Shown: in pieces, positions 44,452 through 53,806 of the stretch
How the letters are laid out: each line of letters opens with the position of its first letter
Position numbering within the stretch: position 1 is the first letter of the stretch
Origin: Ancylobacter pratisalsi
GTDB lineage: Bacteria > Pseudomonadota > Alphaproteobacteria > Rhizobiales > Xanthobacteraceae
Assembly: GCF_010669125.1 (NCBI RefSeq)
Contig: NZ_CP048630.1
Location: 3,778,001 to 3,842,000 of the forward strand
Reading direction: 5' to 3'
Length of the DNA: 64,000 nucleotides
Notes under the pieces: model-generated
Told to the model about the DNA's origin: nothing
Seen by the model: the letters and a program-made list of their open reading frames with translations, nothing else
Database searches by the model: none
Position numbers and translations under genes: made by a program

Positions 44452-45798
44452 ATGTTGGACAAGCTTCAAGGGCGGTCAACGTCATTCGACTGGCGACGTG
44501 AGCGTGGCGAACCGGCGCTGTCGGACGTGCATGGCAGCATCGCGGTGCCGAAGAAGTCCACTATTTGGCGCTTCCTTGCCTTCATGGGGCCGGGTTATCT
44601 GGTGGCGACCGGCTACATGGACCCGGGCAACTGGGCGACATCGCTCGCAGGTGGCTCACGCTTTGGTTACAGCCTGCTGACCGTGGCGCTGCTCTCCAAC
44701 ATGATCGCCATATTGCTGCAAGCGCTCTGCTCGCGCCTCGGTGTCGCCTCGGGGCGCGATCTTGCGCAGGCTTGTCGTGACGCATTTCCGCGCCCCGTGG
44801 GTTTCGTGCTTTGGCTGCTCGCCGAGGCCGCGATCTGCGCGACCGACCTTGCGGAGGTTATCGGTACCGCAATCGGTCTTAACCTGCTGTTTGGCATCCC
44901 GCTCGAGATTGGCGTGGTGATCACGGCATTGGACGTCTTCCTGATTCTTCTGCTGCAGAACCTCGGCTTCCGGTGGGTCGAGGCACTGGTCGTCGCGCTG
45001 CTCGCCGTGATAGCGGCATGTTTCGGCATCCAGATCGCGCTGGCTGACCCCAATTGGGGCGAGGTGATCCGAGGCTTCGCGCCGACGACGGAGATCGTGC
45101 GGAACCCCGACATGCTCTACCTCGCCCTGGGCATCCTTGGGGCAACCGTGATGCCGCATAATCTGTATCTGCACTCGGCCATCGTGCAGACGCGGCGTCA
45201 CGACAACACGCTTGAAGGCAAAAAAGATGCGATTCGCCTCGCGACCTGGGATTCCACGCTGGCATTGATGCTGGCCTTGACCATCAACGCTTCCATCCTG
45301 ATCCTGGCCGCCTCCACATTCCATGTCGGCGGGACCGGTGAAATCGCGGATCTCGGCAAGGCGCATGAATTGCTGAACCCCTTGCTCGGCAGCACATTGG
45401 CACCCACGCTTTTCGCCATCGCCTTGCTGTGCTGCGGCCTCAATTCCACCGTTACGGCCACCATCGCCGGACAGGCGGTCATGGAGGGCTTCCTGGACAT
45501 CAGGCTTGCCCCGTGGCTGCGCCGCCTCATTACCCGCTTCATCGCGATCGTGCCGGCGGCGGCCGTGACCATTGCCTATGGGGAGAGTGGGGCAGGGGCC
45601 CTCCTGATCATGAGCCAGGTGGTGCTCAGCCTGCAGTTGCCCTTCGCTGTGGTGCCGTTGATCATGTTTACCGCCGACAAGCGCAAACTAGGTGCGCTGG
45701 TGGCGCCACGCTGGCAGATTGTGCTCGCTTCGCTCGCTGCGGTCCTGATCATCGTTCTCAATATCAAGCTGATATACGACGTCATCACCGGTGCGTGA
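44452..45798 (+). CDS. mntH: Nramp-type manganese transporter MntH
   Basis: Proton-coupled divalent metal importer, 448 residues, mostly membrane helices. The metal-site motif is [11 protein letters not shown] in helix 1 and the helix 6 motif is [14 protein letters not shown]. Both are intact, and the Nramp transport signature region around [12 protein letters not shown] is present. The ATG at 44452 is chosen because upstream codons run through the operator; the leading [15 protein letters not shown] is hydrophilic. Paired dyads upstream suggest manganese-responsive repression. Confidence 0.93.
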   Translation: MLDKLQGRSTSFDWRRERGEPALSDVHGSIAVPKKSTIWRFLAFMGPGYLVATGYMDPGNWATSLAGGSRFGYSLLTVALLSNMIAILLQALCSRLGVASGRDLAQACRDAFPRPVGFVLWLLAEAAICATDLAEVIGTAIGLNLLFGIPLEIGVVITALDVFLILLLQNLGFRWVEALVVALLAVIAACFGIQIALADPNWGEVIRGFAPTTEIVRNPDMLYLALGILGATVMPHNLYLHSAIVQTRRHDNTLEGKKDAIRLATWDSTLALMLALTINASILILAASTFHVGGTGEIADLGKAHELLNPLLGSTLAPTLFAIALLCCGLNSTVTATIAGQAVMEGFLDIRLAPWLRRLITRFIAIVPAAAVTIAYGESGAGALLIMSQVVLSLQLPFAVVPLIMFTADKRKLGALVAPRWQIVLASLAAVLIIVLNIKLIYDVITGA

Positions 45799-45895
45799 CG
45801 GCTCCGCATGGAGTGTTGACCAGAGATCGGGTTGCCTTCGCGCGTAGACCGGGTTCTCCTTCCCGAAGGCTAATGATCAGCCTTTGGGACAAGCC

Positions 45896-47278
45896 ATGAC
45901 GGACGGTTCGAGCTTTTTCGGCGATCTGCTGGGCACCGTTGCTGAACGCGGGCGTTCGCTGCTGGATATTGGGCGAGAACGCCGGCCTTCAGGCGCCATG
46001 CGGGCCGCCGGGATAGCCACGCTTTGCGAGCGCTTGCTTTCAGGGCGAGGCGAGGCTTCGGGAGTCGCATTGGCACGCGAGATTCTCCTAGTCTATCGCG
46101 AGCTCAAGATTGGTGAACGCATCGCTTTCTTCGAGGCGCTGGGCCGCGACTTTGGTCCCGATGAGGCTCGTCTCGCAGCGGCGATTGCGGCGGCGGCTGC
46201 CGAGCCGGAAAGCGGCGTAATCGCGGAGTTGCACGCAGCAAGCGAGCCCAGGCGGCAGGAGTTGATCCGCCGGCTCAATCTCGCGCCTGGCGCTACGGCT
46301 GAACTTGTTGCGATGCGTGCTGATCTTCTTGACGTTCTCTCTCGCCGTCGCGACCTTGCCGAGGTAGACCGCGACTTCACGCATTTATTCGCCTCCTGGT
46401 TCAATCGAGGGTTCCTCGTGCTACGCAGGATCGACTGGTCGACGCCCGCCAACGTTCTGGAGAAGATCATCCGTTACGAGGCGGTGCATGAGATACGGGA
46501 CTGGAATGACCTGCGCGCGCGTGTCGATAGTCCCGACCGGCGTTGCTATGCTTTTTTCCATCCGGCCATGGTCGACGAGCCGCTGATCTTCGTCGAGGTC
46601 GCCCTGACCCGCGATCTGCCGGATGCCATCGCTCCGATCCTGAGCACCGCGCGCGTGCCGCTCGATCCGCGTAAGGCGAAAACGGCAGTATTCTACTCCA
46701 TCTCGAATTGCCAGCGTGGCCTTGGTGGAGTCAGTTTCGGCAACTTCCTGATCAAACAGGTGGTCGAAGAGATTTCCCGCGAGTTCCCGGGTCTCACCCA
46801 TTTTGTGACGCTATCGCCCGTGCCGACTTTCCGGGCCTGGCTTGAGGAGGAACAGGCCAATCTGGAGTCATCCGTGCTGACCGGTGACGACAGGAAAGTT
46901 CTCATGCTCCTCGATGAGGATGCGCCCCCGGATGCCGAAAAGCAGGCAAAGCTCCTCCCGGTCATCAACGCGCTCGCCGCGCGGTTCCTTCTCACCGTAC
47001 GCACGTCGAAGGGGCGACCCGTCGATCCGGTGGCGCGCTTTCATCTTGGTAATGGCGCGCGCCTCGAGCGCATCAATCCATTCGGGGACGTCTCTCCCCG
47101 TGGTATTAAACAGGCCGCTGGGTTGATGGTGAACTATCGTTATGTGCTCGAAGACATAGAGCGCAATCATGAGGTCTTCTTCGATAAGGGCGAGATCGTC
47201 GCGAGCCAACCGGTGCGCAAGCTGCTGCGGGCAGCACCTCGTCCCCGCCCCGTGTCGGTAGAAGAGGTGTCTGGATAG
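45896..47278 (+). CDS. Malonyl-CoA decarboxylase
   Basis: Converts malonyl-CoA to acetyl-CoA and CO2. The 460-residue product has the family's helical N-terminal domain (about 1-190) and the catalytic GNAT-fold domain: RRCYAFFHPAMVDEPLIFVEVAL, ISNCQRGLGGVSFGNFLIKQV, LTHFVTLSPVPTFRAWL, and DPVARFHLGNGARLERINP with the active His. Length is typical. It may handle malonate or protect fatty acid metabolism. No malonate transporter is next to it; a GGDEF gene follows. Confidence 0.92.
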   Translation: MTDGSSFFGDLLGTVAERGRSLLDIGRERRPSGAMRAAGIATLCERLLSGRGEASGVALAREILLVYRELKIGERIAFFEALGRDFGPDEARLAAAIAAAAAEPESGVIAELHAASEPRRQELIRRLNLAPGATAELVAMRADLLDVLSRRRDLAEVDRDFTHLFASWFNRGFLVLRRIDWSTPANVLEKIIRYEAVHEIRDWNDLRARVDSPDRRCYAFFHPAMVDEPLIFVEVALTRDLPDAIAPILSTARVPLDPRKAKTAVFYSISNCQRGLGGVSFGNFLIKQVVEEISREFPGLTHFVTLSPVPTFRAWLEEEQANLESSVLTGDDRKVLMLLDEDAPPDAEKQAKLLPVINALAARFLLTVRTSKGRPVDPVARFHLGNGARLERINPFGDVSPRGIKQAAGLMVNYRYVLEDIERNHEVFFDKGEIVASQPVRKLLRAAPRPRPVSVEEVSG

Positions 47279-47321
47279 TATCGGCGGTGTATTGCTTTCA
47301 GTCTATGGTGCTGGGGTCAAG

Positions 47322-48470
47322 ATGACCGCGATGAGTCGGGCGGGCGGTCATTGGGCAGGCAATAATGTGATGCAGGAAGACGCGAAATTCTCGCTCCCGG
47401 ACGAAGAATTGGTCCTGTTGGAACAATTTTACAGCGCCCTGCAATTTCCAGATGCCGTCGTTTTACGTCGCTTGGCGACGCGCATTGGCGCTCTCCTGAT
47501 TGAGCGGACTCGCGGGCTTCGCGAACGCGAATCCGAACTTGCGCGCTACAAGAAGATGTATGAGCGCTCGTCTTCGCTTGCCAAGATCGGAGTGTGGGAG
47601 TGCGATCTCGCAACCGAGGCGCTGACGTGGACCGATAGTGTCTATGATATTTTCGAGCTACCGCTTCGGACGCCGGTCACGCGCGAACTCATTCTCTCCT
47701 TGTACACCGATCACTCACGCGCCGAGTTGGATGCACTGCGCGAACGGGCTGTCCGCGAGGCGAGCGGATTTACTCTCGACATCGAGGTGCGCACAGCCAA
47801 GGGGAAGCCGCGTTGGGTTCGCATCTCTGCCGATGTGGAATGCGAACAGGGGCGGGCGGTGCGCCTGTTCGGGACCAAGCAGGACATCACCTACGAGAAG
47901 CAGCTCTGGGAAAAGATGCGACTGCTCGCCGAATGCGACCCGCTGACCGGCTGCGCAAATCGGGGTGTGTTTGAGAAACGTCTTGCCGCCGCGCTTATCG
48001 CAAAGACATGCGAAGAAAGGCTGGCTGCGCTCGTGCTGCTGGATGTGGATGGATTCAAGCAGGTCAATGACACGCTTGGCCATGCCGCCGGGGACGAGTG
48101 CCTGCGGCAAACGGCGAGACAGTTGCGCGACGTCTTTGGCCCAGGCAGTTTGGTTGCTCGCATCGGCGGTGACGAGTTCGGCGTCCTTATCCTTGGCCAG
48201 CACGAGGCGCAGCGCGTGGAGGCGCAGGTGGCCGATGCGGTGGTGAGGATCCGCACCCCCGTCAAATGGTCCGAGAACGTCGTTTCGGTGAGCGCGTCCA
48301 TAGGTTTCGCTCTGACAGCAGACTCAGATGCCGGGCCCACCAAGCTGTTCGCGGATGCGGATGATGCGCTTTATGCAGCGAAGGCGGCCGGGCGCGACAC
48401 CTATCGTCGTTATATCTCCGGGAAGCGTCTCCGACGCCCAAGGACAGGTCGGCGCGCGGCGCTTGCCTGA
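47322..48470 (+). CDS. PAS-GGDEF diguanylate cyclase
   Basis: About 382 residues. A helical N-terminal part is followed by a PAS domain (SSLAKIGVWECDLATEALTW to RLFGTKQDITYEKQL) and a GGDEF domain with DPLTGCANRGVF and the intact catalytic RIGGDEFGVL, so c-di-GMP synthesis is expected. No RxxD inhibitory site is seen five residues before GGDEF, so product feedback may be missing. The start is uncertain: ATG at 47322 is used, but ATG at 47370 and a TTG at 47292 are possible. No membrane segment is present. Confidence 0.87.
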   Translation: MTAMSRAGGHWAGNNVMQEDAKFSLPDEELVLLEQFYSALQFPDAVVLRRLATRIGALLIERTRGLRERESELARYKKMYERSSSLAKIGVWECDLATEALTWTDSVYDIFELPLRTPVTRELILSLYTDHSRAELDALRERAVREASGFTLDIEVRTAKGKPRWVRISADVECEQGRAVRLFGTKQDITYEKQLWEKMRLLAECDPLTGCANRGVFEKRLAAALIAKTCEERLAALVLLDVDGFKQVNDTLGHAAGDECLRQTARQLRDVFGPGSLVARIGGDEFGVLILGQHEAQRVEAQVADAVVRIRTPVKWSENVVSVSASIGFALTADSDAGPTKLFADADDALYAAKAAGRDTYRRYISGKRLRRPRTGRRAALA

Positions 48471-48557
48471 GGCGTGAGTTCGCCTCCAGCCTTGACAGCA
48501 CCTATGTGCTTATGCCCGATGCAGCGCAGTTTCCGGTCCCCGAAGGCAGCTTACCCG

Positions 48558-49793
48558 ATGCGTTTCCTCCCTCATCTCCTGAAGCGCTTCGTTCGCAAGG
48601 GCAGTCTTACCGTCATCGAGCCGAATGGTCAGCGAACGGTGTTCGGTACCGGTGTCGATGGTCCGGCGGTGCTGATGCGTCTCCATGACGACAAGCTGGA
48701 CCGGGAGCTGTTCTTTAATCCCGAACTCGTCTCGGCTGAAGCTTATATGGACGGGCGCCTCACATTCGAGGACGGCTCCAGCGTCTATGATTTTCTCTAT
48801 CTGTTCTCGATCAACCGAACGGGCCTTGCCTCGCATCCCGTGCAGCAGGCGCTACGCAAGGGATGGCGCACGCTGAAGCGTTGGCACCAATCGAACCCGC
48901 TCAAGCGGGCGGCGAGTAACGCCCAGAGCCATTACGACCACCCACCGGAATTCTATCGGCTGTGGCTCGACTCGCAGATGATCTACTCCTGCGCCTATTT
49001 CCCCACGCCCGACGCTTCGCTTGAGGAGGCGCAGCAGGCAAAGCTGAGGCACATAGCGGCCAAGCTGAAGCTGGAGCCTGGGATGCGTGTCGCAGAGATC
49101 GGCTCTGGATGGGGCGCTCTTGCGATTTACCTCGCCAAACTGGGTGTCCATGTCACGGCAATCAATGTTGCCACCGAGCAACTAGCCGAATCGAAGAAGC
49201 GCGCCGAGGCGGCGGGCGTGCTGGACCGTATTACGTTCTTCGAGCGCGACTATCGCGAGTTGACGGGGACGTTTGATCGCGTGGTGTCCGTGGGCATGAT
49301 GGAGCATGTCGGCGTCAACCATTTCGACGAGTACTTCAATACGATCAAGCGGCTGCTGGGGCCCGGCGGATTCGCCATGATCCACGCCATCGGTCGTATG
49401 TCGCCGCCGGGAACCACGGCGCCTTTCATCCGCAAGCACATCTTTCCGGGCGGCTATGTCCCGGCGATGTCCGAGGTCTTCACCTCGCTGGAGCGAACGG
49501 GTCTATGGGCCGCTGATTGTGAAGTGCTGCGCCTGCACTACTACTGGACCATCCGCCATTGGCGCCTCAACTTCGAGGTGAAGCGGCCGGAAGTGGTCGA
49601 GATGATGGGGGAGCGCTTTGCGAGGATGTGGGAGTTCTATCTGGTCGCGGTAGAACTCGGCTTCCTCCATGGCTCGAACATGGTGTTCCAGCTGCTGCTG
49701 GCGAATGAGCGCGACGACGTGCCGGTAATCCGCGACTACATCGTCGATGAGGAACGTGCGTTGGCGGTGCGCACGGATATGGCCATTTCCTGA
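48558..49793 (+). CDS. cfa: Cyclopropane-fatty-acyl-phospholipid synthase
   Basis: Adds a methylene group from SAM to unsaturated chains of membrane phospholipids. The 411-residue product has the N-terminal lipid-binding part (RELFFNPELVSAEAYMDG) and the methyltransferase part with SAM motif VAEIGSGWGALAIYLA, SHYDHPPEFYRLWLD, MIYSCAYF and SVGMMEHVGVNHF. Active-site HxxFPGGY is present as KHIFPGGYVP. The ATG at 48558 starts at the family's usual point. It stands before the convergent tetR gene. Confidence 0.92.
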   Translation: MRFLPHLLKRFVRKGSLTVIEPNGQRTVFGTGVDGPAVLMRLHDDKLDRELFFNPELVSAEAYMDGRLTFEDGSSVYDFLYLFSINRTGLASHPVQQALRKGWRTLKRWHQSNPLKRAASNAQSHYDHPPEFYRLWLDSQMIYSCAYFPTPDASLEEAQQAKLRHIAAKLKLEPGMRVAEIGSGWGALAIYLAKLGVHVTAINVATEQLAESKKRAEAAGVLDRITFFERDYRELTGTFDRVVSVGMMEHVGVNHFDEYFNTIKRLLGPGGFAMIHAIGRMSPPGTTAPFIRKHIFPGGYVPAMSEVFTSLERTGLWAADCEVLRLHYYWTIRHWRLNFEVKRPEVVEMMGERFARMWEFYLVAVELGFLHGSNMVFQLLLANERDDVPVIRDYIVDEERALAVRTDMAIS

Positions 49794-49849
49794 AGCGCTG
49801 ATATTACGCCGGTGGATCCTTGCGCGGCCCGGAAGGGCTCCGCTGTTTT

Positions 49850-50509
49850 TCAGGCGCGCCTGCCGGCTGTGCCGTAGGCGGCCAGGAACACCTTCACCGC
49901 GTCGTCCACGGTCTTTTCGATCAGTTCGGGGGTCAGGATCTGTTCGCCACCGAACATCAACCCCTTCACGATATTGCCCTGGCAGAGATTCAGGAACTGG
50001 AACGCGGCGGCCTCGTGGTCGTCAATGGCCAGCGCCCCCGCTGCCGATTGGCGTTGCAGGAGTTCGGCAAGCCGACGTCCGCCAAGGCATGGACCATCGT
50101 TGAAGAATGTCTGCCCAATGTGGGGGAATTTCTCGGCAACGCCGATGACCATCCGTACCAGCCGGATATGATCGGGACGCACCATCATGCTCATGAAGGA
50201 GATACCGATGCGACGCAGCACGCTGGCGGCGTCTGCATCGCCTTCGCCAACCTCGAAGAGGTGCTCGGCCGAACGGGCTCGATCAAGTTCCACAAGGGCG
50301 GCGAACAGGTCTTCCTTGCTGTCGAAGTAGACGTAGATCGTCGCCTTCGACACGCCGGCCACGCGGGCCACTTCGTCCATGCTGGCGCCGTCAAAGCCCT
50401 TGTCAAAGAAGACGCGGCGAGCGCCGTCGATGATTTCGCGACGCTTCGCGGGCTCGGCTTCGGAACGGCCCGGGGCATTGGCGGGCATGCTGCGCACGGT
50501 GCTGTTCAT
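49850..50509 (-). CDS. TetR-family repressor of the adjacent EmrAB pump
   Basis: A 219-residue regulator. The N-terminal helix-turn-helix is clear: RREIIDGARRVFFDKGFDG, MDEVARVAGVSKATIYVYF and KEDLFAALV. The C-terminal ligand domain is of the AcrR/YP-type with FLNLCQGNIVKGLMFG. GAGGGG precedes the ATG at 50509. It is divergent from emrA, with a large dyad over the intervening promoter, so it probably represses both itself and the pump. Confidence 0.9.
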   Translation of the reverse strand: MNSTVRSMPANAPGRSEAEPAKRREIIDGARRVFFDKGFDGASMDEVARVAGVSKATIYVYFDSKEDLFAALVELDRARSAEHLFEVGEGDADAASVLRRIGISFMSMMVRPDHIRLVRMVIGVAEKFPHIGQTFFNDGPCLGGRRLAELLQRQSAAGALAIDDHEAAAFQFLNLCQGNIVKGLMFGGEQILTPELIEKTVDDAVKVFLAAYGTAGRRA

Positions 50510-50564
50510 AATCCCCTCGTTTGAAGCTGCATAAGTCGCGGAGATGTCGTTTGTCAAAGGAATT

Positions 50565-50610
50565 GACTAAACGGTTCAGTTTGATATACGTGAAACTGAA
50601 CAGTCCAGTC
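50565..50610. promoter_or_regulatory. Nested dyad operator at the tetR-emrA promoter
   Basis: GACT-N5-GTTCAGTTT-N10-AAACTGAAC-N5-AGTC forms a 46-bp symmetric element centred between 50587 and 50588. A TTGACT (50563-50568) and TATACG (50585-50590), 16 bases apart, lie within it, so binding would block the emrA promoter. It can also be read as two opposed ACTGAACnGT sites for a pair of TetR dimers. Confidence 0.7.
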
Positions 50611-50635
50611 ATATTTTCTCTTGGAGTGACGGCGC

Positions 50636-51820
50636 ATGGCACAGGCCACCAATGCGACGAGTGCAACGGATCGAGCCGAAGACGGCAGCGCCGGCCCCGT
50701 GCCGCTCACGCTTCTCAAAAAGCCCGACGTGGAGAATGCCGAGGCGCAGACCAAGGGTGGGGCAGAGGTGGAGCCCAGCCGCCGTCGGTCGCGCCGGCCG
50801 CTGGTGTTCGGCGCGTTGCTCGCGGCCGCCGTCGCGGCGGGCGGCTATTATGGGCTCCACTGGTGGCAGGTCGGGCGTTTCGAGATATCGACCGACGATG
50901 CCTATGTGGGCGCGGACACCTCTGTCCTTGCTGCCAAGATCGGTGGCTATGTGGTCAGCGTCGACGTGGAGGCGAACCAGCCGGTCAAGACCGGGGATGT
51001 CATCGCTCGCATCGACGAGGGTGACTACACTCTTGCCCTGCGCGCGGCCGAGAACAAGATCGCGACGCAGGAGGCGGTGCTTTCAAGCTATGATCAGCAG
51101 ATCAACGCGGCAGAGCGATCCGTTGATCAGTCAAAGGCCCAGCTCTCCGCGAGCGCGGCGGAATTGTCCCGTTCGGGACTTGAGTTAGATCGTCAGGACA
51201 AGCTCTCAAAGTCGAACTTCGCCAGCCAGGCGACGGTGGACAACGCGCGTGCTGATCACGACAAGGCGCAGGCCAATGTCGAGGCGGGCCGCGCTGCGGT
51301 GGCGTCGGCCCAGGCCAATGTCGCCGTTCTGCAGGCCCAGCGCACCGAAGCCAGCCGCGTTCTCGACGAATATCGGACGGCGCGTGACCTGGCCCAGCGC
51401 AATCTCGATTTCGCGGTCATCCGCGCGCCCATCGATGGCGTTGTCGGCAACCGTGCGGTGCAGGTGGGCCAGCTCGTCCAGGAAGGCACGCGTCTCGCCG
51501 CCGTGGTTCCGGTCAATTCGGTCTACGTCGATGCCAACTTCAAGGAAACCCAGCTCGGCCGCCTGAAGCCCGGCCAGCGGGTGCATATCGAGGTTGATGC
51601 ATATCCGGACGAGGACTTCGAGGGCACGGTTGCCAGCGTCGCTCCCGCCTCGGGTTCCGTCTTCAGTTTGCTGCCGCCGGAGAATGCCACCGGCAACTTT
51701 ACCAAGATTGTGCAGCGCGTGCCGGTACGCGTGACTCTCGACCCCGCGGCGCTTGCCAAAGCGGAGCTGCGCCCGGGCATGTCTGTGACGGCCGTGGTCG
51801 ACACCCGCACCGGCGGCTGA
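50636..51820 (+). CDS. EmrA/HlyD-type membrane fusion protein
   Basis: A 394-residue periplasmic adaptor of a multidrug efflux pump. A cytoplasmic tail of about 45 residues is followed by a membrane anchor (VFGALLAAAVAAGGYYGL), the lipoyl half-motif DVEANQPVKTGDVIARID, a coiled-coil hairpin rich in Ala/Gln (about 130-240) and the beta-barrel with FAVIRAPIDGVVGNRAVQ. An AAGGA-free but GGAG-containing site (TTGGAGTGAC) precedes the ATG. It is coupled to the MFS pump 17 bases downstream. Confidence 0.92.
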   Translation: MAQATNATSATDRAEDGSAGPVPLTLLKKPDVENAEAQTKGGAEVEPSRRRSRRPLVFGALLAAAVAAGGYYGLHWWQVGRFEISTDDAYVGADTSVLAAKIGGYVVSVDVEANQPVKTGDVIARIDEGDYTLALRAAENKIATQEAVLSSYDQQINAAERSVDQSKAQLSASAAELSRSGLELDRQDKLSKSNFASQATVDNARADHDKAQANVEAGRAAVASAQANVAVLQAQRTEASRVLDEYRTARDLAQRNLDFAVIRAPIDGVVGNRAVQVGQLVQEGTRLAAVVPVNSVYVDANFKETQLGRLKPGQRVHIEVDAYPDEDFEGTVASVAPASGSVFSLLPPENATGNFTKIVQRVPVRVTLDPAALAKAELRPGMSVTAVVDTRTGG

Positions 51821-51837
51821 ATGGAGGATGGTCGGCC

Positions 51838-53403
51838 ATGGCCGAGATCACAGGCGCGGGCGCGACCTCGCATGCCGTGGAGCGAAGGCGAATGTTCGCC
51901 TTTCTTTGCATGGTGTTCGGCATGTTCATGGCGATCCTGGACATCCAGATCGTCTCCGCCTCGCTTTCCGAGATTCAGGCGGGACTGGCTGCTTCTTCCG
52001 ATGAGATTTCCTGGGTACAGACCAGCTACCTCATCGCTGAAGTGGTGATGATCCCACTGTCGGGCTTCCTGTCGCGGGCGCTGTCGACGCGCTGGCTCTT
52101 CGTCGCTTCAGCGACGGGCTTCACCTTCATGAGCTTCATGTGCGCGACCGCGACGAACATCGAGCAGATGATTGTCTATCGCGCGCTGCAGGGCTTTCTT
52201 GGCGGCGGCATGATCCCGACGGTCTTTGCCTCGGCCTATGCGGTATTCCCCCGCGAGAAGCAGCCCATCGTGACCCCGATGATCGGCCTTGTGGCAACGC
52301 TCGCCCCGACGGTAGGGCCGACCATTGGCGGCTACCTCACAGACCTGTTCTCCTGGCATTGGTTGTTTCTCGTCAATATCGTGCCGGGCATCTTCGTCAT
52401 CATTACATCGCTGACGCTGATTGATTTCGACGAGCCCGATCTTGGCCTCCTTGACCGCTTTGACTGGTGGGGGCTGCTGTTCATGGCGGGTTTCCTCGGC
52501 AGTCTCGAATTCGTGCTGGAGGAGGGGCCGACCAATGACTGGTTTGATGACCAGACGATTTTCACTTTCGCCATTGTTGGCGTGGTCTCTGGGCTGGCGT
52601 TCTTCCTGCGCGTGCTGAAGGCGCGCGAGCCTGTCGTGGATATTCGTGCCTTCCAGAACCGTAACTTCGCGACCGGCTCCGCCTTCAGCTTCGTGCTTGG
52701 CATCGGTCTCTATGGATTGACCTATCTCTACCCGATCTATCTCAGCAGGGTTCGCGGGTACTCGGCGTTGATGATCGGTGAGACCATGTTCGTCACCGGC
52801 ATCGCGATGTTTTTGACAGCGCCATTGGCGGGGCGGTTGATGACGAGGCTCGATCCAAGGGTCATGATCGGTATCGCCTTCGCCGGGTTTGCGCTCGGCA
52901 CGTGGTGGGTCACCGGTTTGACCAAGGATTGGGATTTCTGGGAACTGCTGGTTCCGCAGATTCTGCGCGGTACCTCGCTGATGCTGGCGATGATCCCGAT
53001 TACCAACCTCTCGCTTGGCACGCTTCCTCCGCAGCAGATCAAGAACGCCTCGGGCTTGTTCAATCTGATGCGCAATCTGGGTGGTGCTGTTGGGCTCGCT
53101 GTCATCAATACCGTGCTCAACGACCGCTGGGACCTCCACCTGGCGCGCCTGCACGAGCATGTACAGTGGGCGAACGCGGCTGCGCTGGAAAGGCTTGATG
53201 CCATGAGCGGGGCCTTGTCTCGCTTCGGCTCCGACGCCGACATCGCTGCGCTCAAGCAGATGGCATCGCTGGTCCGACGTGAGGCGCTGGTCATGTCCTT
53301 CGCGGACGTATTCTACCTGCTCACCTTCCTGTTCCTCGCGCTGGTTGCATTCGCGCCCCTGATGCGGCGGCCCGGGCATGTCAGCGGTGGAGGGGGGCAC
53401 TGA
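51838..53403 (+). CDS. DHA2-family multidrug efflux MFS transporter (EmrB-like)
   Basis: A 521-residue, 14-helix drug/proton antiporter. The DHA2 motifs are visible: the helix 1 region MVFGMFMAILDIQIVSASL, EISWVQTSYLIAEVVMIPL, and motif C-like LVATLAPTVGPTIGGYL. It works with the EmrA-like adaptor before it and an outer-membrane TolC encoded elsewhere. The ATG at 51838 has GGAGGA upstream. Expression is probably controlled by the TetR protein across the spacer. Confidence 0.92.
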   Translation: MAEITGAGATSHAVERRRMFAFLCMVFGMFMAILDIQIVSASLSEIQAGLAASSDEISWVQTSYLIAEVVMIPLSGFLSRALSTRWLFVASATGFTFMSFMCATATNIEQMIVYRALQGFLGGGMIPTVFASAYAVFPREKQPIVTPMIGLVATLAPTVGPTIGGYLTDLFSWHWLFLVNIVPGIFVIITSLTLIDFDEPDLGLLDRFDWWGLLFMAGFLGSLEFVLEEGPTNDWFDDQTIFTFAIVGVVSGLAFFLRVLKAREPVVDIRAFQNRNFATGSAFSFVLGIGLYGLTYLYPIYLSRVRGYSALMIGETMFVTGIAMFLTAPLAGRLMTRLDPRVMIGIAFAGFALGTWWVTGLTKDWDFWELLVPQILRGTSLMLAMIPITNLSLGTLPPQQIKNASGLFNLMRNLGGAVGLAVINTVLNDRWDLHLARLHEHVQWANAAALERLDAMSGALSRFGSDADIAALKQMASLVRREALVMSFADVFYLLTFLFLALVAFAPLMRRPGHVSGGGGH

Positions 53404-53574
53404 TGATGCGGGCCGCTCGTGACATAACGGTTCGCTGACGAGGGCACCGGCTGTGCCGCGCCGCTGAGGCGATTTCGGGGCGTTGGTTTGACCGTGGAGA
53501 CGCGCCAGGGCTTGCCAGCACGTGCCCGTATCCGGTAAGAGAGGCTGCAGAGCAACTCTCGCGAGAGCCGAGCC

Positions 53575-53679
53575 GTGACGCATTCGTCCGCCCGCTGCTA
53601 TTCCGCGACCCTGGCCGCGAAGCGGTTTTCAGGGAACGCTCTCCTTCTGTCCGGACTGCTTCTTCTTAGCCGCCCCTGA
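53575..53679 (+). CDS. Leucine-rich leader peptide upstream of leuA
   Basis: A 34-residue peptide beginning with GTG (VTHSSARCYSATL) and ending NALLLSGLLLLSRP, with seven leucine codons within nine positions, mostly CTT/CTG/CTC. This is what a transcription-attenuation leader for a leucine operon looks like. A weak GAGAG lies upstream of the GTG. It ends at the left arm of an inverted repeat (53673-53680), so ribosome stalling at leucine codons would affect that structure. No homologue was checked. Confidence 0.65.
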   Translation: MTHSSARCYSATLAAKRFSGNALLLSGLLLLSRP

Positions 53680-53791
53680 GGGCCGGCCGGGCTGCGTGCC
53701 TGGGCGCTCAGGGGATGACGCCCGAACAAACTTCGCGATACGACATTCCGAGCCGATGAAATCGCCCAAACGAGGCGCCGGCTCACGCGCC
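53673..53791 (+). promoter_or_regulatory. Attenuator-type structures in the leuA leader
   Basis: CCCCTGAG (53673-53680) can pair with CTCAGGGG (53707-53714). GGGCG (53702-53706) can instead pair with CGCCC (53719-53723), so the two helices compete. A third stem, GGCGC (53774-53778) with GCGCC (53787-53791), ends just before the leuA ribosome site AGAAGGA. No strong T-run is seen, so the mechanism may be translational or Rho-linked. The stretch from 53404 to 53574 shows no other gene. Confidence 0.45.
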
Positions 53792-53806
53792 AGAAGGAAA
53801 ATACCC

